Shown: positions 11,742 to 23,469, counted from the stretch's first letter. The stretch: DNA of 64,000 nucleotides from Neckera pumila (GCA_963969595.1 OZ018412.1:4900501-4964500); one strand, 5' to 3'. The notes: generated by a model not told the origin, from the letters alone. Numbers and translations are program-made.

Positions 11742-14700
11742 TTTTATTTGGAATTGTAGAAACATGGCAATAGTATTTTTTTGGAGGTCAAAAGTTTTTG
11801 GCGCCTATACTTCCTTTCATATTTCTTTTGTTTTTTAAGGACATAGGTCAACACTTGAAGAGATGAAAAGACAAAAAATTTATTAAAAGAAATAAAAGAG
11901 GGTCAAATGTAACCAATGGAAATCCAAAAATGACTAAATAATGAATGTCGATCATTGAAATGGTGCCAACACAAATGCATTGTGCGTTGTAGTCATTGAT
12001 CAAGAGTTCAAATGACTAGTGGATGATGCCCATATGAGATCAACAACAAAAATTGGTTTCATCTATGGTTCACTTTGCATCCTTAGCCTTTGTCGTTGAT
12101 GTGGACTGCGTCTAGTCATTTTTCAGTTGTCCAATCATAAACTCAATGCAACAGCTGACTATGAAATAATTGAAGAATGACTGCCACTAGGACAAGCTCA
12201 AATTTGACGTAGATAATATCCACTTTAGCACGTTTGACTAGGATTAGTCATAGTTTAATCATAATTCAGTCATTTTGTTTAGTTTCTATTTTAGTCATAT
12301 ATTGTTGGATTTTCCTAAATGAATAAACGAAAATATGACTACTTTGTATTGATTGATTAGTCAATTTTTAGAATGTCAATGGAGTTCTACAAACAAGGAC
12401 TGCAAGTATTTAGTATAATCTAAACAATAATGATTGTAGCCATTTAGAAAAAGTGAAAAACACTTGAAGTTTGCAGCAGGTACTGCCAAAGACCACAATC
12501 GTAGAAATCAATTTACCCTTTATGTCAAATGCAATGTACAATGCATAGCAGATTTTACTATGAAAATACAAGAAACAAATGTAAAATGGCTATGTGTATA
12601 AAATATACATCAGTGTCATTTACATGTTGATTGAGTTTTTAAATTCTCAAGTGTGTAATTGATCACATTCTTGTCATTCCAACCTTTTTTTTGGAATTAA
12701 TCCGAACAAATAGCCATGTTTTATCATGCCAACCTAATAATAACTTAGACTTCTTCTTTTAACACTTAAATTGCTCTCAAAATTTACATTTCTATGGATG
12801 CATCTACATATTGTATTCATTCTAAATATGTTATAATTTATTTTATTAAGCTCATTGTGGACAATTCAGGTTTCAAAGACATTGATTTTAAACTTTTGTG
12901 GTTGTCTAAGCATGATTTATGAAAACTCTAAGTTTATTCAACACAAACATTGTAGACCAACATAATACAAATTTAGCATCCAATCACTTAGTCGTTATTA
13001 ATTGATTACTTTAATTATATATTTATTGATCGCTTTTGTGGCCTGGTAGTCGAAATGGTGACTATATGTATATATCCAGAAACGGAACATGAGTGTGACA
13101 CGGCGCTCGGGAGGGGCAAGGCGCAAGCAAATTCTATCCTGATACTAAATGAAATGTTTGAAGCCCACCGCACGGAATCATTCCCGGAAGTGAAGGTACA
13201 TACATCAGTCTAGATTGATACTTGATATATCCTTGAGTTTTGATTTCTTTTACAATGCATCAATTGAGGATACGTTTGTTAGTTTTGTGATCGAGAGCTT
13301 TGAATTATAGCTTTCTCCAACATCCAGCTATATAGTTCTAACCTTCTCCTTTTCCTTATTACTAATGTTCAACATCTGCTACTAATGATTCCATAATGTT
13401 TAAATTGTGTTGTGCTTGACGAGAGATTTTTTTTCCTTGACAGGCTACACATAATTCCGGAAAGCATGAACACAATGCAAAATTCTTGTATACAACATGT
13501 GGTCACAACGTGGCCATTGTCAAAGTGCGAGCACATCCAGTGCTCTACGTGGGAATCTACAAGCATTGTCACAATTTCCAAGTCAATGATCCCTTCACCA
13601 TAGCACGTCCGCTAAACCCTAATTATATAAATGACTTATAATGTTTGAAGGACAATTGCATAAAGTCATCAATAAGTCATTTTTATACATCTTGTAATGT
13701 GGAGGAACTTTGCAAATATATTTTTTATGTGCCAATATATTATCCGCCAATCACAAGTCATAATGCAGTCCTTTTTTAGCCGTGCAGGCCAATCACAAAA
13801 CCAATCATATGCCACTAAGCTAGTGGTGTCTAACACGTGGTATAAATCGAATGCATTGCAATAGTCATTGATTGGTTATATATACACTACAAGGGAGCTT
13901 TGTCAGTTTGGACATTATTTTGTCAATTTTTGTCAATTTGGACACTTTTTTGACATAATTCTATCAATTTGGACATTTTAGTCAATTAGGACATGTCAAT
14001 TCGGACATTGTTTTCTTGTAGTGATATTAATCATAGTGCAGTCATAAAACACATTGTGACCATTGTGAATGGACATCCTAATGTTATATCTATAGTCCTT
14101 AAAGATGAATGATAGAGATTTTGTCTCTCTCATTCACAATTAGGATGCCCCCGCCTCTTTAGGTTTGTCATCAACTCCTAAATGCAACAATTTAGGCTCA
14201 AGATTCTACTTGCTTCTTCCTAATCATCGTCTTCTCATCTCTTCCTCTTGTTTTAGCTCCAAAATTTCTAAATGAAGGTTTAGGTCAACAGATGCCTCTT
14301 GGGTGCAACAATTTAGGTTCTTTTTCTTGCTTTTTGCTAATCAACTTCTTTTTATTTTTCTTCTTGTTTTCTATTTGTTGTCTTTTTGTTGTTTCTTATC
14401 CTCTTATTTGTTGAATTTGTTGTCCTCTTATTTGCTGAATTTGTTGTCTTCTTGTTTTTTGTTTCAATGGACCAAGAGGCAAATACAATTTATGATGTGG
14501 ATAAATAAGTGATTTGAAATATAGTCTAGTCATAGTATAGTCATATTGCAGTTATAGTGCAATCATAGAGACATAGTATAGTTATATTGCAATTATAATG
14601 CATTTATAAAAACAACTGCTTCAATCATTTGTCTCAATCATGTTATTGTAATGAATAACCATTTTTTAGTAATGAACATAAAAAATGACAAAAATGACTA

Positions 14701-15290
14701 TATTAAAATCTTCTTATTTCTTGTTTTTGTATTTGCAACTACAAAATAATTAATTAATGACAATAATAGTCATCAACATATCATTTCTCAGATGACTGAA
14801 ATGACTAGACAATGATTGGCAATTGACTAAAAATGACTAGAATTGATGCCTTAACTAAGGTTAGTAACTATTTGTAACTTATGCCATATCAACAATCATG
14901 TTGGTTGGTGGTTGCCACATCAATGGTATTCAATCATCAATTACATCCACTTCCTTAGATACTTAAGCAACTATGTTGGATGATGTTTGCCACATCATTT
15001 GTTTACATTCACCAATCACCAATTACATGCACCTCAGTAGATACTTCGTGTGCCAAAGCCCAAGTCAAACATTCTAGCCAATACAACAACCACATGAACA
15101 CCAAAGGCTAATGAACTTCCACATCAAGAAAGAAATGAAAAATAAATCATTACAAATAAAATGACTAATGAAATGACTTGTCCAAAGTGACTTAAATTCT
15201 AAAATCAAGCTCTAGTCATTTTCTAATCATATGTGTCCTAAATGACTGGTTTTGCAATCATTAATATTAATCATTGATATTCTTTTTTCT
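11742..15290. other. AT-rich region densely sprinkled with TGACTA/TAGTCA motifs
   Basis: No gene is recognised. The words TGACT and AGTCA recur on both strands far more densely than in neighbouring DNA, for example at 12235-12280, 14519-14600, 14780-14840 and 15160-15240. This resembles the subterminal repeat arrays of large DNA transposons. I could not find both ends of such an element. A small CACTA MITE (13885-14023) sits inside. Confidence 0.35.
13885..14023. mobile_element. CACTA-type MITE, 139 bp, TSD ATA
   Basis: Starts CACTACAAGGGAGC and ends GTTTTCTTGTAGTG, with a perfect 3-bp target duplication ATA (13882-13884, 14024-14026). The interior again consists of TCAATTTGGACA-type short repeats, so it is a relative of the element at 11563-11741. 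It has no coding capacity. Confidence 0.78.
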
Positions 15291-15418
15291 ACTAGTATTT
15301 GGCTTAGAATTTTACAATAAATATGTAGAAAGAAAGTATAAATTGTTGTCAGAAATTGTAAGATAACAAGCTTTGAGACTGAACTTTAGGTTTAAACCTA
15401 TGCTATAGGCAACAACCT

Positions 15419-16000
15419 TCTAATAGACTTCATGGAGCACTTACTCTCATTCTTGTTGGTATCCAATGTGTGTAAGATGCTAGTAATTTGTAAGGAATGG
15501 ACCGAGTTGATTAACAACACAATATTTCAAGCCCTATGTGACAAAAAACAGGAAGAACGAGGACTACTTGTTCTTATGGAGAAAAGAACACATCATAGCT
15601 ACTAGGCAGAAAATTATAATGCCAAGCTTCCCAGCAACCTTCTATTTCTTTGACCTTAATAAAGAGTGATGCTATTCCATCCCTTGAACAATCCAAATTC
15701 TAAGGATTAGGGTTGCAATCCCAATGTACATAGCAATGTAGTAGTGGTTCCTAACTAAGTATGGACATTAGCCTTATTTGTAAAGCAATTCCCTTCCAAG
15801 GCATGGAGGGAGAACTTTAGGACTCTACCTCTTAGATCCAGTTGCCAAAACAAGGAGGGGATTATCAATCCCAAATCCAGTCTTTCTACCACCTCATTAT
15901 GGTGAATAAAAATCTTCTTTGGTCACTGTGGTGAATCAAATCACCCACAACTACAAATCTTCTTCAATATATATTAAAAGACATGCAATTTGTGTATGTG
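15419..16000 (+). pseudogene. F-box (kelch-type?) protein pseudogene fragment
   Basis: The plus strand from ~15424 reads FMEHLLSFLLVSNVCKMLVI and then CKEWTELINNTIFQALC, matching the F-box pattern (L..LLSFLPV..VC....VCK.W..LI....F..LC). It continues to a stop near 15600. Another frame then reads PATFYFFDLNKE, stop, CYSIP. A later segment (~15780-15840) reads KQFPSKAWRENFRTLPL, like the 'NP.TK.WR.LPPL' stretch of F-box/kelch proteins. At least one frameshift and several stops separate these pieces, so the gene is dead. F-box proteins are SCF ubiquitin-ligase adaptors. The call rests on motif reading by eye. Confidence 0.5.
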
Positions 16001-17427
16001 CATGAATAAGGTACCCAAGAATGGTGACTAGTAGGAGGGCTATCACACCCCATAGATGATGCAATTGCCTTTCAAAACACTATATTTGCATTCCAAAACA
16101 AAGGTGCAATGGAATTTTTCTTTCTTTGAAAATGAGCAAATTGCTATTTCCTTCAATATTCTATAAACATTTCTTATACCTCATTCTAATTTCTTTGATA
16201 AATTTGTAACATCTTGCTATATTTTGCAAAAAATTTAGCAACGTATTATACTTGCTATATATACACTACTAGAATTTGTACTCCTTTCAAAACACTTAGT
16301 AATATGCTAATAACATTCCGCTATGATTCCGAAGTTAATTTTTGATGCTTCTACTAAACATTGCCCAAAATTAACAATGTTTGGGACCATGTTTGCTAAA
16401 AAATGTTGTATGATCCAAAATTTGCATGTTGGCTGAAGAAGATTGCTTAAGCATACATGTACCAAAACAATGCATCATGTAACTTAAAAACATTGTTAAT
16501 TAAGCCCTTCAAATTATAATATTGACAACTTGCTATATTCTCCTAGCTAGACTATGATATAATTATTCCCAAAAAATCCCTCTTCAAGCTATATGATTGA
16601 ATTAATTTTATTGCGCATGCAAATGCCTTAATTGAACACATTTTCCAACTTCATCTTTTTTGCTATAAGGTGGAAGGTGACTCCTTTGCCAAGGTTTGGC
16701 AAATGAATTTCCAAAAGAAAGTTGCATATTCCAAGCTTCTTGTCCACCACAATTGCTTCTTATCCTTGCAATTACATGGCTTTTCAAATCCATTCTTATT
16801 TCTAACTCCAAAGAATTGAGGACGAGTCCAAGCCCAAGCATGAAGCTTGTTTTCTGACTTGTCCAAAGGCCTAATTTGTTGTCACAAAATCCACTTATCA
16901 ATTTCAAACAATATAGTATATTATTACAACCAAATTATAATATGTTCCTACTCTTGTCAGTCTTAATACCAAGTACACAACCCATTGAAATTAATCCAGT
17001 AAAAGTAGAAAATCAGTTATTTAAGATTATGAAAACATGAACAATGTTTGGATCCTTAAAGAGTACATTTTTTATTCTTTAAGCATAGAACATTTATAAA
17101 TAAATAAATTTTGAAAAGTATAGAATCTCAAGAAAATCGATAAATTGCAACATTTTAGTATGTAAGAATAAGATAGTACTTAAAAAAAAAGTAAGATAAA
17201 TTTGATAAGGATGATTAGGATTGTCTTATTTGATAGAAAATTGGATCTTGGTGTCATATTGGATGTCTCTTGTCACATGTTGTATTAGATATGTGTCAAA
17301 TTAGCGCTCCATCTTTGTCAAATAAGATTTTAGGATTTGAAAATTTATACCTTGTGGTAATTCATCATCATTTATGTGGATCACTCTCAAGTAGTGATAT
17401 AAAAAGCCAAAACCATTTCAACACCAA
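16001..17427. other. AT-rich intergenic DNA, no gene recognised
   Basis: Minus-strand open frames of up to 99 codons near 16608-16907 have no recognisable family signature. A CACTACTAGAA word occurs near 16265 but no partner end was found. I see nothing further. Confidence 0.3.
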
Positions 17428-18060
17428 AGACTGCGGGTGGGGGCGCATGCGGATGGATGAAGGGAAGGGCCAATTGTAGATAGGTGAAGAGGCAACAACA
17501 AGTGACTTGCGGGTGGAGTGTGCATGCGAATGGATGAAGGGAAGGGCCAACTGTAGGTAGGTGAAGAGGCAATAACGGGTGACTACAAGTAAGAAAAGAG
17601 GCGATAGCGGGTGATCGTAGGTAGGTAAAGAGGCAACAATGGATGATTGCAAGTAGATGAAAAAGCAACAATGGGTGACTATAGATAGGTGAAAAGATGA
17701 CATATAGTGATTACGTGAAGTTGAAGAGACAACAACGGTGAAGGGACGGTGAATGAAGAGATGAATATAGTCAGGTGAAGGGATGGTGGGTGAAGAGATG
17801 ACAGTTGATGGATGAAGGGAGACAGGGGGGGTGAAGGGGGGGGGGGGGGGGGGGGGGGTAACAAGTGTGAGTAAAGACTAAAGAGGTAACCCTAGATGGG
17901 TGAAGGGGGACAATGGGTGAAGGGCAACACTAGGTAGATGAAAGGAGACAACAAATAAAGGGGCGACTACGGGTAGGTGAAGGGGCAACTAAAGGAGGTG
18001 AAGGGGTGACCGCATATGAAGGGACAATTGTAAGAGGGTAAAGGGACATATGTAGGAAAA
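17428..18060. repeat. Imperfect minisatellite, purine-rich, with a long G run
   Basis: About twenty diverged units of roughly 25-45 bp built on GTAGGTGAAGAGGCAACAA and GGGTGA. The early part alternates CGGGTGACTA/GTGATCGTAG spacers; the later part is G-rich (GGTGAAGGGG). An uninterrupted G run of over twenty bases lies near 17835-17858. Long open frames on the minus strand are products of the repeat periodicity. Confidence 0.75.
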
Positions 18061-18522
18061 AATTTAATCACTAGAAAGAGCTCGTTTTTTTTTTGGGTTT
18101 TCTCGAGTCTAAGTTGACAGATTTTGTTAGACATCCAATGTAACAGCCCATATTTTTATGTTAATGACGTCCAATGTAGCATGAAGATCTTCTTCAAATC
18201 TAATCTCCTTCAAAAAAAAAATTGTAAAAATTAAATAAGGACATGATTAGGATGAATTTTGCAAATTGCAAATAATATGAAGAGAGTTACTTAAATTTTT
18301 GTCCTTTATTTTTATATTTAAAAATATCAATATGACAAATAAGAGTACATACAAAGTCTTTAAAAATTATGAAATATAAAAGGTGAAGTCTTTAATGAAA
18401 TTTTAAATTTTTATTTACGATTTTTGAAATCAACATGGAAAATAAATCATAATTAGAAAGGATCTTGGAGAATCCCAAAAATTTAAATTTTTTATTAATT
18501 CTCCATTGTTTATTTTTTATTC

Positions 18523-19466
18523 TTAACCCCTAAAGGTTTTTGACTATGTTTTCACCAAAACCGCTCCAAAACTGCCATTTCTAATACAAGTATCAAATTT
18601 TAGAAAAAAAACATTTTTGAACACATGTAATCGTAGGATCTTGTAGTACACTGGTTTAAGAAGATGTGGAAAAAAATTCTGAATTTTTTGCCATGTAGAT
18701 TGCAAGATAATAGTGTTTGAATTGACAAAAATCCTTTTTTAATCACTGCAAAAATCCAGGCAGCTGCCCTTCACAAGGTCACATTTGTATGAAAAAAAAT
18801 GTCCAAAATGATGGTTACTCTTTGGATTCATTTTTCAAGGCAAGTTGGCTACATCCTTGAAAATTTTCAGATCATTTGGAATTGTACAACATATAGGAAA
18901 AAAATAGTAAGTAGGAAGAGGTAGAGAATGACTCAAAATACTAAATTGTCAAGAAGTTAATTGTGGAATTGAAAAGTGCCAATCCCAGCGGTTGTAATGT
19001 TGTAATAAACAATATACACCCAATGTTTTTTGTTTTATTCAAAAATATTGAAAATTGAGTAAGATAAAGGACTTCAAAGTTTATTTTAGAGTTGAGATTC
19101 CATAACTACCCTCAAACTAAGAATCCTCATAACTTTTGACTTGTTAATCCAAATGGAATGATTCAAAGCTTCCCGTGTACATATAAATCTAAAGAACCAA
19201 TTTCAAATTTTTATTTTTTTAAAAAGTGATTTTTACAGAAGTTTTTTTGCTGCCCGGGCTGCCTGCCGAGCAATGAAAATGACATATCATGCAATAACTT
19301 TTTAATCATGTAGTCAAAAGTTATGAAAATTGTTGGGCCTTAAAGCTACTCCTTGGAAAAATGTTGTGTGAAAATTTCAAAGAAAATAATTAAAAACTCT
19401 GCTTGTAGTGAGTTGCCCAAAAACACTATATTCTCAAAAAAGCATATTCAGGGCTTTAGGTGTTAA
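18523..19466. mobile_element. TTAA-bounded inverted-end repeat, ~0.94 kb, copy 2
   Basis: Begins TTAACCCCTAAAGG (18523) and ends GGGCTTTAGGTGTTAA (19466). The two ends are inverted copies with a few mismatches, each including TTAA. The interior is closely related to 21035-22093 and, inverted, to 50449-51389, sharing AACAATATACACCCAAT-like, TCCAAATGGAATGATTC and GGCTGCCTGCC-like landmarks. It is non-coding. The likely mechanism (piggyBac-like insertion at TTAA) is inferred from the ends. Confidence 0.65.
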
Positions 19467-20046
19467 ATCAACATGACAAATAATATGTGCATAGGATGAG
19501 TTTTTGAAATTTGAAAATTGCAAAAATAAATGCCAAATTTCTAACTTAAATCTCCACACATTAGTTTTATTTCTAAAATCAAATTGACAAATAATTGATG
19601 ATTAGAAAGGGTTTAGAAAACTTGCAAGAAATCAATAGGAAAGTTTTTATTTAAATATCCGCTTTTATTTTCTTATTTTAAAATCAATGTTACACTAAAT
19701 AGTACATGAGAAGGATGATTATTTGTGAATTACTAAATATAATTGGACATGTGCTTACTTCAATTTCTTCTATATATGTTTTATTTTTAAATCAAAGTGA
19801 CAAACATTACATTAATAGGATTATTCATGGAGAAATGCAAAAAATTAAATAGGAATTTTTTACTTAAATCTCCATTCTTTATTTATTTAAAAAAAAATCA
19901 ACATGACAAATTATTCAAAATTAATAGGATTCTTTAAGAATTGCAAAAGATTATAAGGTAAAGTCTTCAATTAATTTGCCACCGTTTATTTTTATTTTTA
20001 AAAGAACGTGACTAGTAATGCATGAATAGGATGATTCTTTCACTAC
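19467..20046. other. AT-rich DNA with internal low-level repetition
   Basis: Four or five diverged units of ~100-130 bp recur, each with a 'TTTATTT...AAATCAACATGACAAA' core followed by 'GATT..TT..GAATTGCAAAAA' (also near 18300-18450). This suggests an old tandem array. No gene is seen. Confidence 0.35.
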
Positions 20047-20048
20047 TA

Positions 20049-20204
20049 CACTGAATAGGAATATTAAGGGGACCAAATAATTAAAGGGACCTTTCTTTAC
20101 AAACTGTACATATTTGTGGCAAGATGTACAACCCAAAGTAGATATTTATATAGTGTGAAATGTCAATTAATTAGTATGGGTCCCCTTAATACTCCTATTT
20201 AGTG
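20049..20204. mobile_element. MITE with TA target duplication, 156 bp
   Basis: The left end CACTGAATAGGAATATTAAG (20049) and the reverse complement of the right end (CACTAAATAGGAGTATTAAG) match with two mismatches. The shared arm continues through GGGGACC. TA dinucleotides flank both sides (20047-20048, 20205-20206), as expected for Tc1/mariner (Stowaway)-type insertion. No coding sequence. Confidence 0.68.
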
Positions 20205-20339
20205 TAGAAAATCTATGACCAAATCAACAAAAAATAGACAAAAAGTGTTGATTTGGTCTATTAGTTTCAAATTGATTTGGACGTATTGACTTGGATACTA
20301 TCCAACAAAAACTTGTTAATTTTTGTTGATTTGGTCAAG

Positions 20340-20625
20340 TACAAAAAGAAGAAAAAAAGGAAAAAAACATTGGCACCGACCAATTAGAAAAGGTGCCACG
20401 CAGCAATGCCACATAGGCACATTAAAATGACATGTTGGTCAACCACTTAGGCAATCCTGCCACGTGGATAGGCCACCTAAGCAACCCCACAACATGGACA
20501 AGCCATGTAGGCAATCCCGCCACGTGGGTAGCCGAGGGCATGGAGGTTTGAATCCAACCTCCCAAGTGGAGGCCCAAACCTTAGCCATTGCACCATCCAC
20601 ATACTATCATGACTATAGAAGGAGT
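20340..20625 (-). mobile_element. Candidate tRNA-derived SINE
   Basis: Read on the minus strand from ~20625, TGGTGCAATGGCTAAGG resembles a pol III A box. About 30 bp on, GGTTGGATTCAAACC resembles a B box. Downstream follow repeated GCCACGTGG-type words and a T-rich tail near 20345-20365. The arrangement fits a plant tRNA-derived SINE. No flanking duplication was identified, so it stays a candidate. Confidence 0.35.
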
Positions 20626-20716
20626 AGAAACATATTTTCTATAGATTTTTCCAATTTGTTTTTCATCTCTTTTGTTAATTCAGCAGACTTTGGTGTCTGT
20701 TTAGGCGTAGTAGATT

Positions 20717-20988
20717 AACTTTTCAAAAAACTTTGAACTAACAAAAGTTGGGAAATTGATCTAACTATCATCTCAAAAAATGTGTTTGCAATTTTAAGTC
20801 TTTGATAAAAAGTTATGGGCAAAGTTCAGAGAGGATGTTTAAAAATTTCAAAGAAAATGTCCATTCCAACTTCTTGCTGAACTTTGCCAATAACTTTTGA
20901 TCAAAGACTTGAAATTGCAAACAGATTTTCTGAGATGAAAGTTAGATTGATATCGCAACTTCTGTTAGTTAAACTTTTTTTCAAAAAT
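20717..20988. repeat. Long imperfect inverted repeat (hairpin), ~112-bp arms
   Basis: The arm at 20717-20829 is the reverse complement of 20877-20988 at roughly 85-90 percent identity, with a 47-bp loop. Shared stretches include TTTGCAATTT, AAGTCTTTGAT and GGCAAAGTTCAG. It could be a foldback MITE or two inverted repeat fragments. A transcript would form a long hairpin. Confidence 0.65.
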
Positions 20989-21034
20989 GTTATTGTATTA
21001 TGCCAAAATGGTCACAATATTGCTGACATTTTTT

Positions 21035-22093
21035 AGTACATTCACCAAATTCTTGAGAAAAAACATTTTTTTGCATATGTAACGATAGGATCTTGTACAG
21101 CAGAACCTCTCTAAAGCAATAAGATTGGGACCGGTCTGATACATTAGATAAGAGAGGTTATTGCATTAGGGAGGGGCATGATCTTCTTATGTGGTTCAAA
21201 TTGTTAAGCCGAGACCAGCAATCAATGTTCTTTGACAGCACTTTATTGAATTAGAGAATATTGAGTTATTGAGGTTCTACTGTACTACAATGGTTTGAAA
21301 AAATGTGGAAAAATTTTCAGAAAAATCCACCGTGTGGATTGGAAGATATTAGCGCTTGGATTGACAAAAATGCTATTTTTAGCCCTGCAAAAAGCCGGGC
21401 AGCTACACTTCAAGAGGTCAAATTTGTTTGAAAAAATGTCCATGTAGGTGGTGCTTCTTTGGATTAATTCTTCAACCTAAGTAGGCTACATGCTCCAAAA
21501 ATTTCACATCATTTTGAATTGTACAACATATAGGAAAAAAATAGTAAATAGAAAGAAGTGGAGAATGATTCAAAATACAAAACTATTAAGAATTTAATTA
21601 TGGTATTGAAAGATGCCAATCCCAATGGTTGTAATGTTGTAATAAACACTCTACAGCCAATGGTTTTATTTTTTTTCAAAAATATTGAAAATTGAGTGAA
21701 ATAAAGGATTTCAAAGTTTATTTTAGAGTAGAGATTCCATAACTTTCCGCAAACTAGAACTCCTCATAACTTTCATCCCATTAATTGAAATGGAATGATT
21801 CAAAGCTTTTCACATACATATAAATGTAAAAACTAGGTTCAAATTTCTATTTCTTAAAAAAGTGTTTTTTCTTAGATGCCCGGATTGCCCGGAGTTCAAA
21901 CGGAACTACATATCATATAATAACTTCTTAATTATGTAGTCAAAAGTTATGAAAATTGTTGTGCCTTAAAGCTACTCCTTGGGCATATATGGTGTGAAAA
22001 TTTCAAAGAAAAAAAAGAAAAAATTCCATTTTGTAGTAAGCTTCCAAAATTGCTATGTTGCAAAAATACGCCGTTTGGGACTTTAGAGGTTAA
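21035..22093. mobile_element. TTAA-family repeat copy 3, left end decayed, carrying a nested MITE
   Basis: After removal of the 185-bp insertion at 21098-21282, the sequence runs parallel to 18600-19466 at high similarity. It ends GGACTTTAGAGGTTAA at 22093. The left TTAACCCC end is not recognisable. No coding sequence. Confidence 0.6.
21098..21282. mobile_element. Emigrant/pogo-like MITE, 185 bp, TSD TA
   Basis: Begins CAGCAGAACCTCTCTAAAGC and ends GAGGTTCTACTG, matching the CAGTARAACCTC terminus of plant Emigrant-type MITEs mobilised by pogo-like (Tc1/mariner) transposases. TA flanks both ends (21096-21097, 21283-21284). It interrupts a TTAA-family repeat, where the uninterrupted relative at 18523-19466 shows the empty site. 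Non-coding. Confidence 0.8.
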
Positions 22094-23469
22094 CCCATAA
22101 ACAATGTTGTGGCCGATTTTGTGATCAATGAATGACAAATAATGACAAAGAATCTTTCTATATAGAACATAAATGCAATTATTCATCCTTGGAATTTTGT
22201 GCAAAAAGGAGAGATCTTACATGAGAGTTTGACTTCTAACGAGTACTTTTGATTTTTTTAAAAGTAAATGATGTTACATGGTAGCGAAAGGGTTGATTCC
22301 CATGGTCATCGACCTTGGTGTTTAAGGGTTAAAAGAGCCCAACAACAAAATAGTTGCATGGTTGAGTTAAAATGGAATTAGGTGCTCCTCAATGCAACCA
22401 TTATTGGTTGCTCCAAAATTGCAAGTGTCATATTTTGACCCTTGAAGCCGGCACTTTGGTAGCATATGAAGAGCCCGCAATTTGCCACTCATTGCCCATG
22501 GCCATGGAGATCCAAACTCTCTAAAAGACAAACTTTTCTACAAAGAAAGAAAGAAAAGGAGAAAAGCATGCTCAAAAGTCTCAAGTTCATTGTGAAAAAA
22601 ATTTAGGTTTTGAAGTGGCAAGCTTGTATTGAAGAGGAGTTGTAGGCAAAACACGGGGGGTGGACTTAGTGTATCTAATCCAAACTTCGTGCCACCAAAA
22701 TTTTGTACCCCCTATATTATATCCTAAAATTTCAATAAAAGAAAACAAAAAAAATATGAATATATTTCCCTAATTTGAAAGTTTATGTTTTGAATTATTG
22801 ATAATTTTATTTGCTAATGATAATTAGTTACAAATTTTTGAAGTAAATACATACATTGGAGAACTGAAGAATAACTTTCACACCCCTGTATTATATCCTA
22901 AAAAATTGTCTAAAAAATGAACAAAAAATTCCTAAAATTAGCTCTCTATTGGAAGCTCATTTTGAGTTGAATATTGATGCAACGGCCATCTAAATGTGTT
23001 TTCTATAAATATTTGAGTTGGAAAATATGCCATTTTAGGTTCATTTTCAACCTCTTCTAGAAATCATTCTATATTTCATTTGAGTTGGAAATTTTGGCAA
23101 TAGGAACCTATAGTCATTACCAAACAATGCTCAAAATTTTAGGTTGAAATTATAGTTTATTAGAAACCACTTGTTCGCACGTGGTTTGTAGTAGTAGAAC
23201 CAAGTGCCCTCCCCGAGATGCAAAAGAATGCGGACTTTGTTCTATGCTTGTCATTTGGCATTGCTGGGCCATATCTAGTATTCACATTGCAAACAAGAGA
23301 TTGTGGAGTGGCAAGTTACTACCATCCTTGAGGTGATTGCTTTTGAGGTGGTTGTGTAAGAAAGTGTACAAATGCAATAGTAGGGTAGTTAGAAAATAAA
23401 CTTTGCATACAAATTAGAGCTTGTCAAATGATTAATTATTCTCAATAGATCAATACCTTAAATGAGGCT
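22094..23469. other. Intergenic DNA, no gene recognised
   Basis: Contains one more right-end-like word of the TTAA family (TTTAAGGGTTAAAA near 22325-22338) and two similar AT-rich stretches that both include TATTATATCCTAAAA (near 22713 and 22888). No open frame with family resemblance. Confidence 0.3.

Noticed and set aside
16608..16907. 99-codon minus-strand ORF
   Set aside because: No family motif, no conserved neighbours and atypical composition; kept out as chance.
17368..17864. Minus-strand ORFs of 61-111 codons, some Pro-rich
   Set aside because: Produced by the purine-rich minisatellite; no start context or family resemblance.
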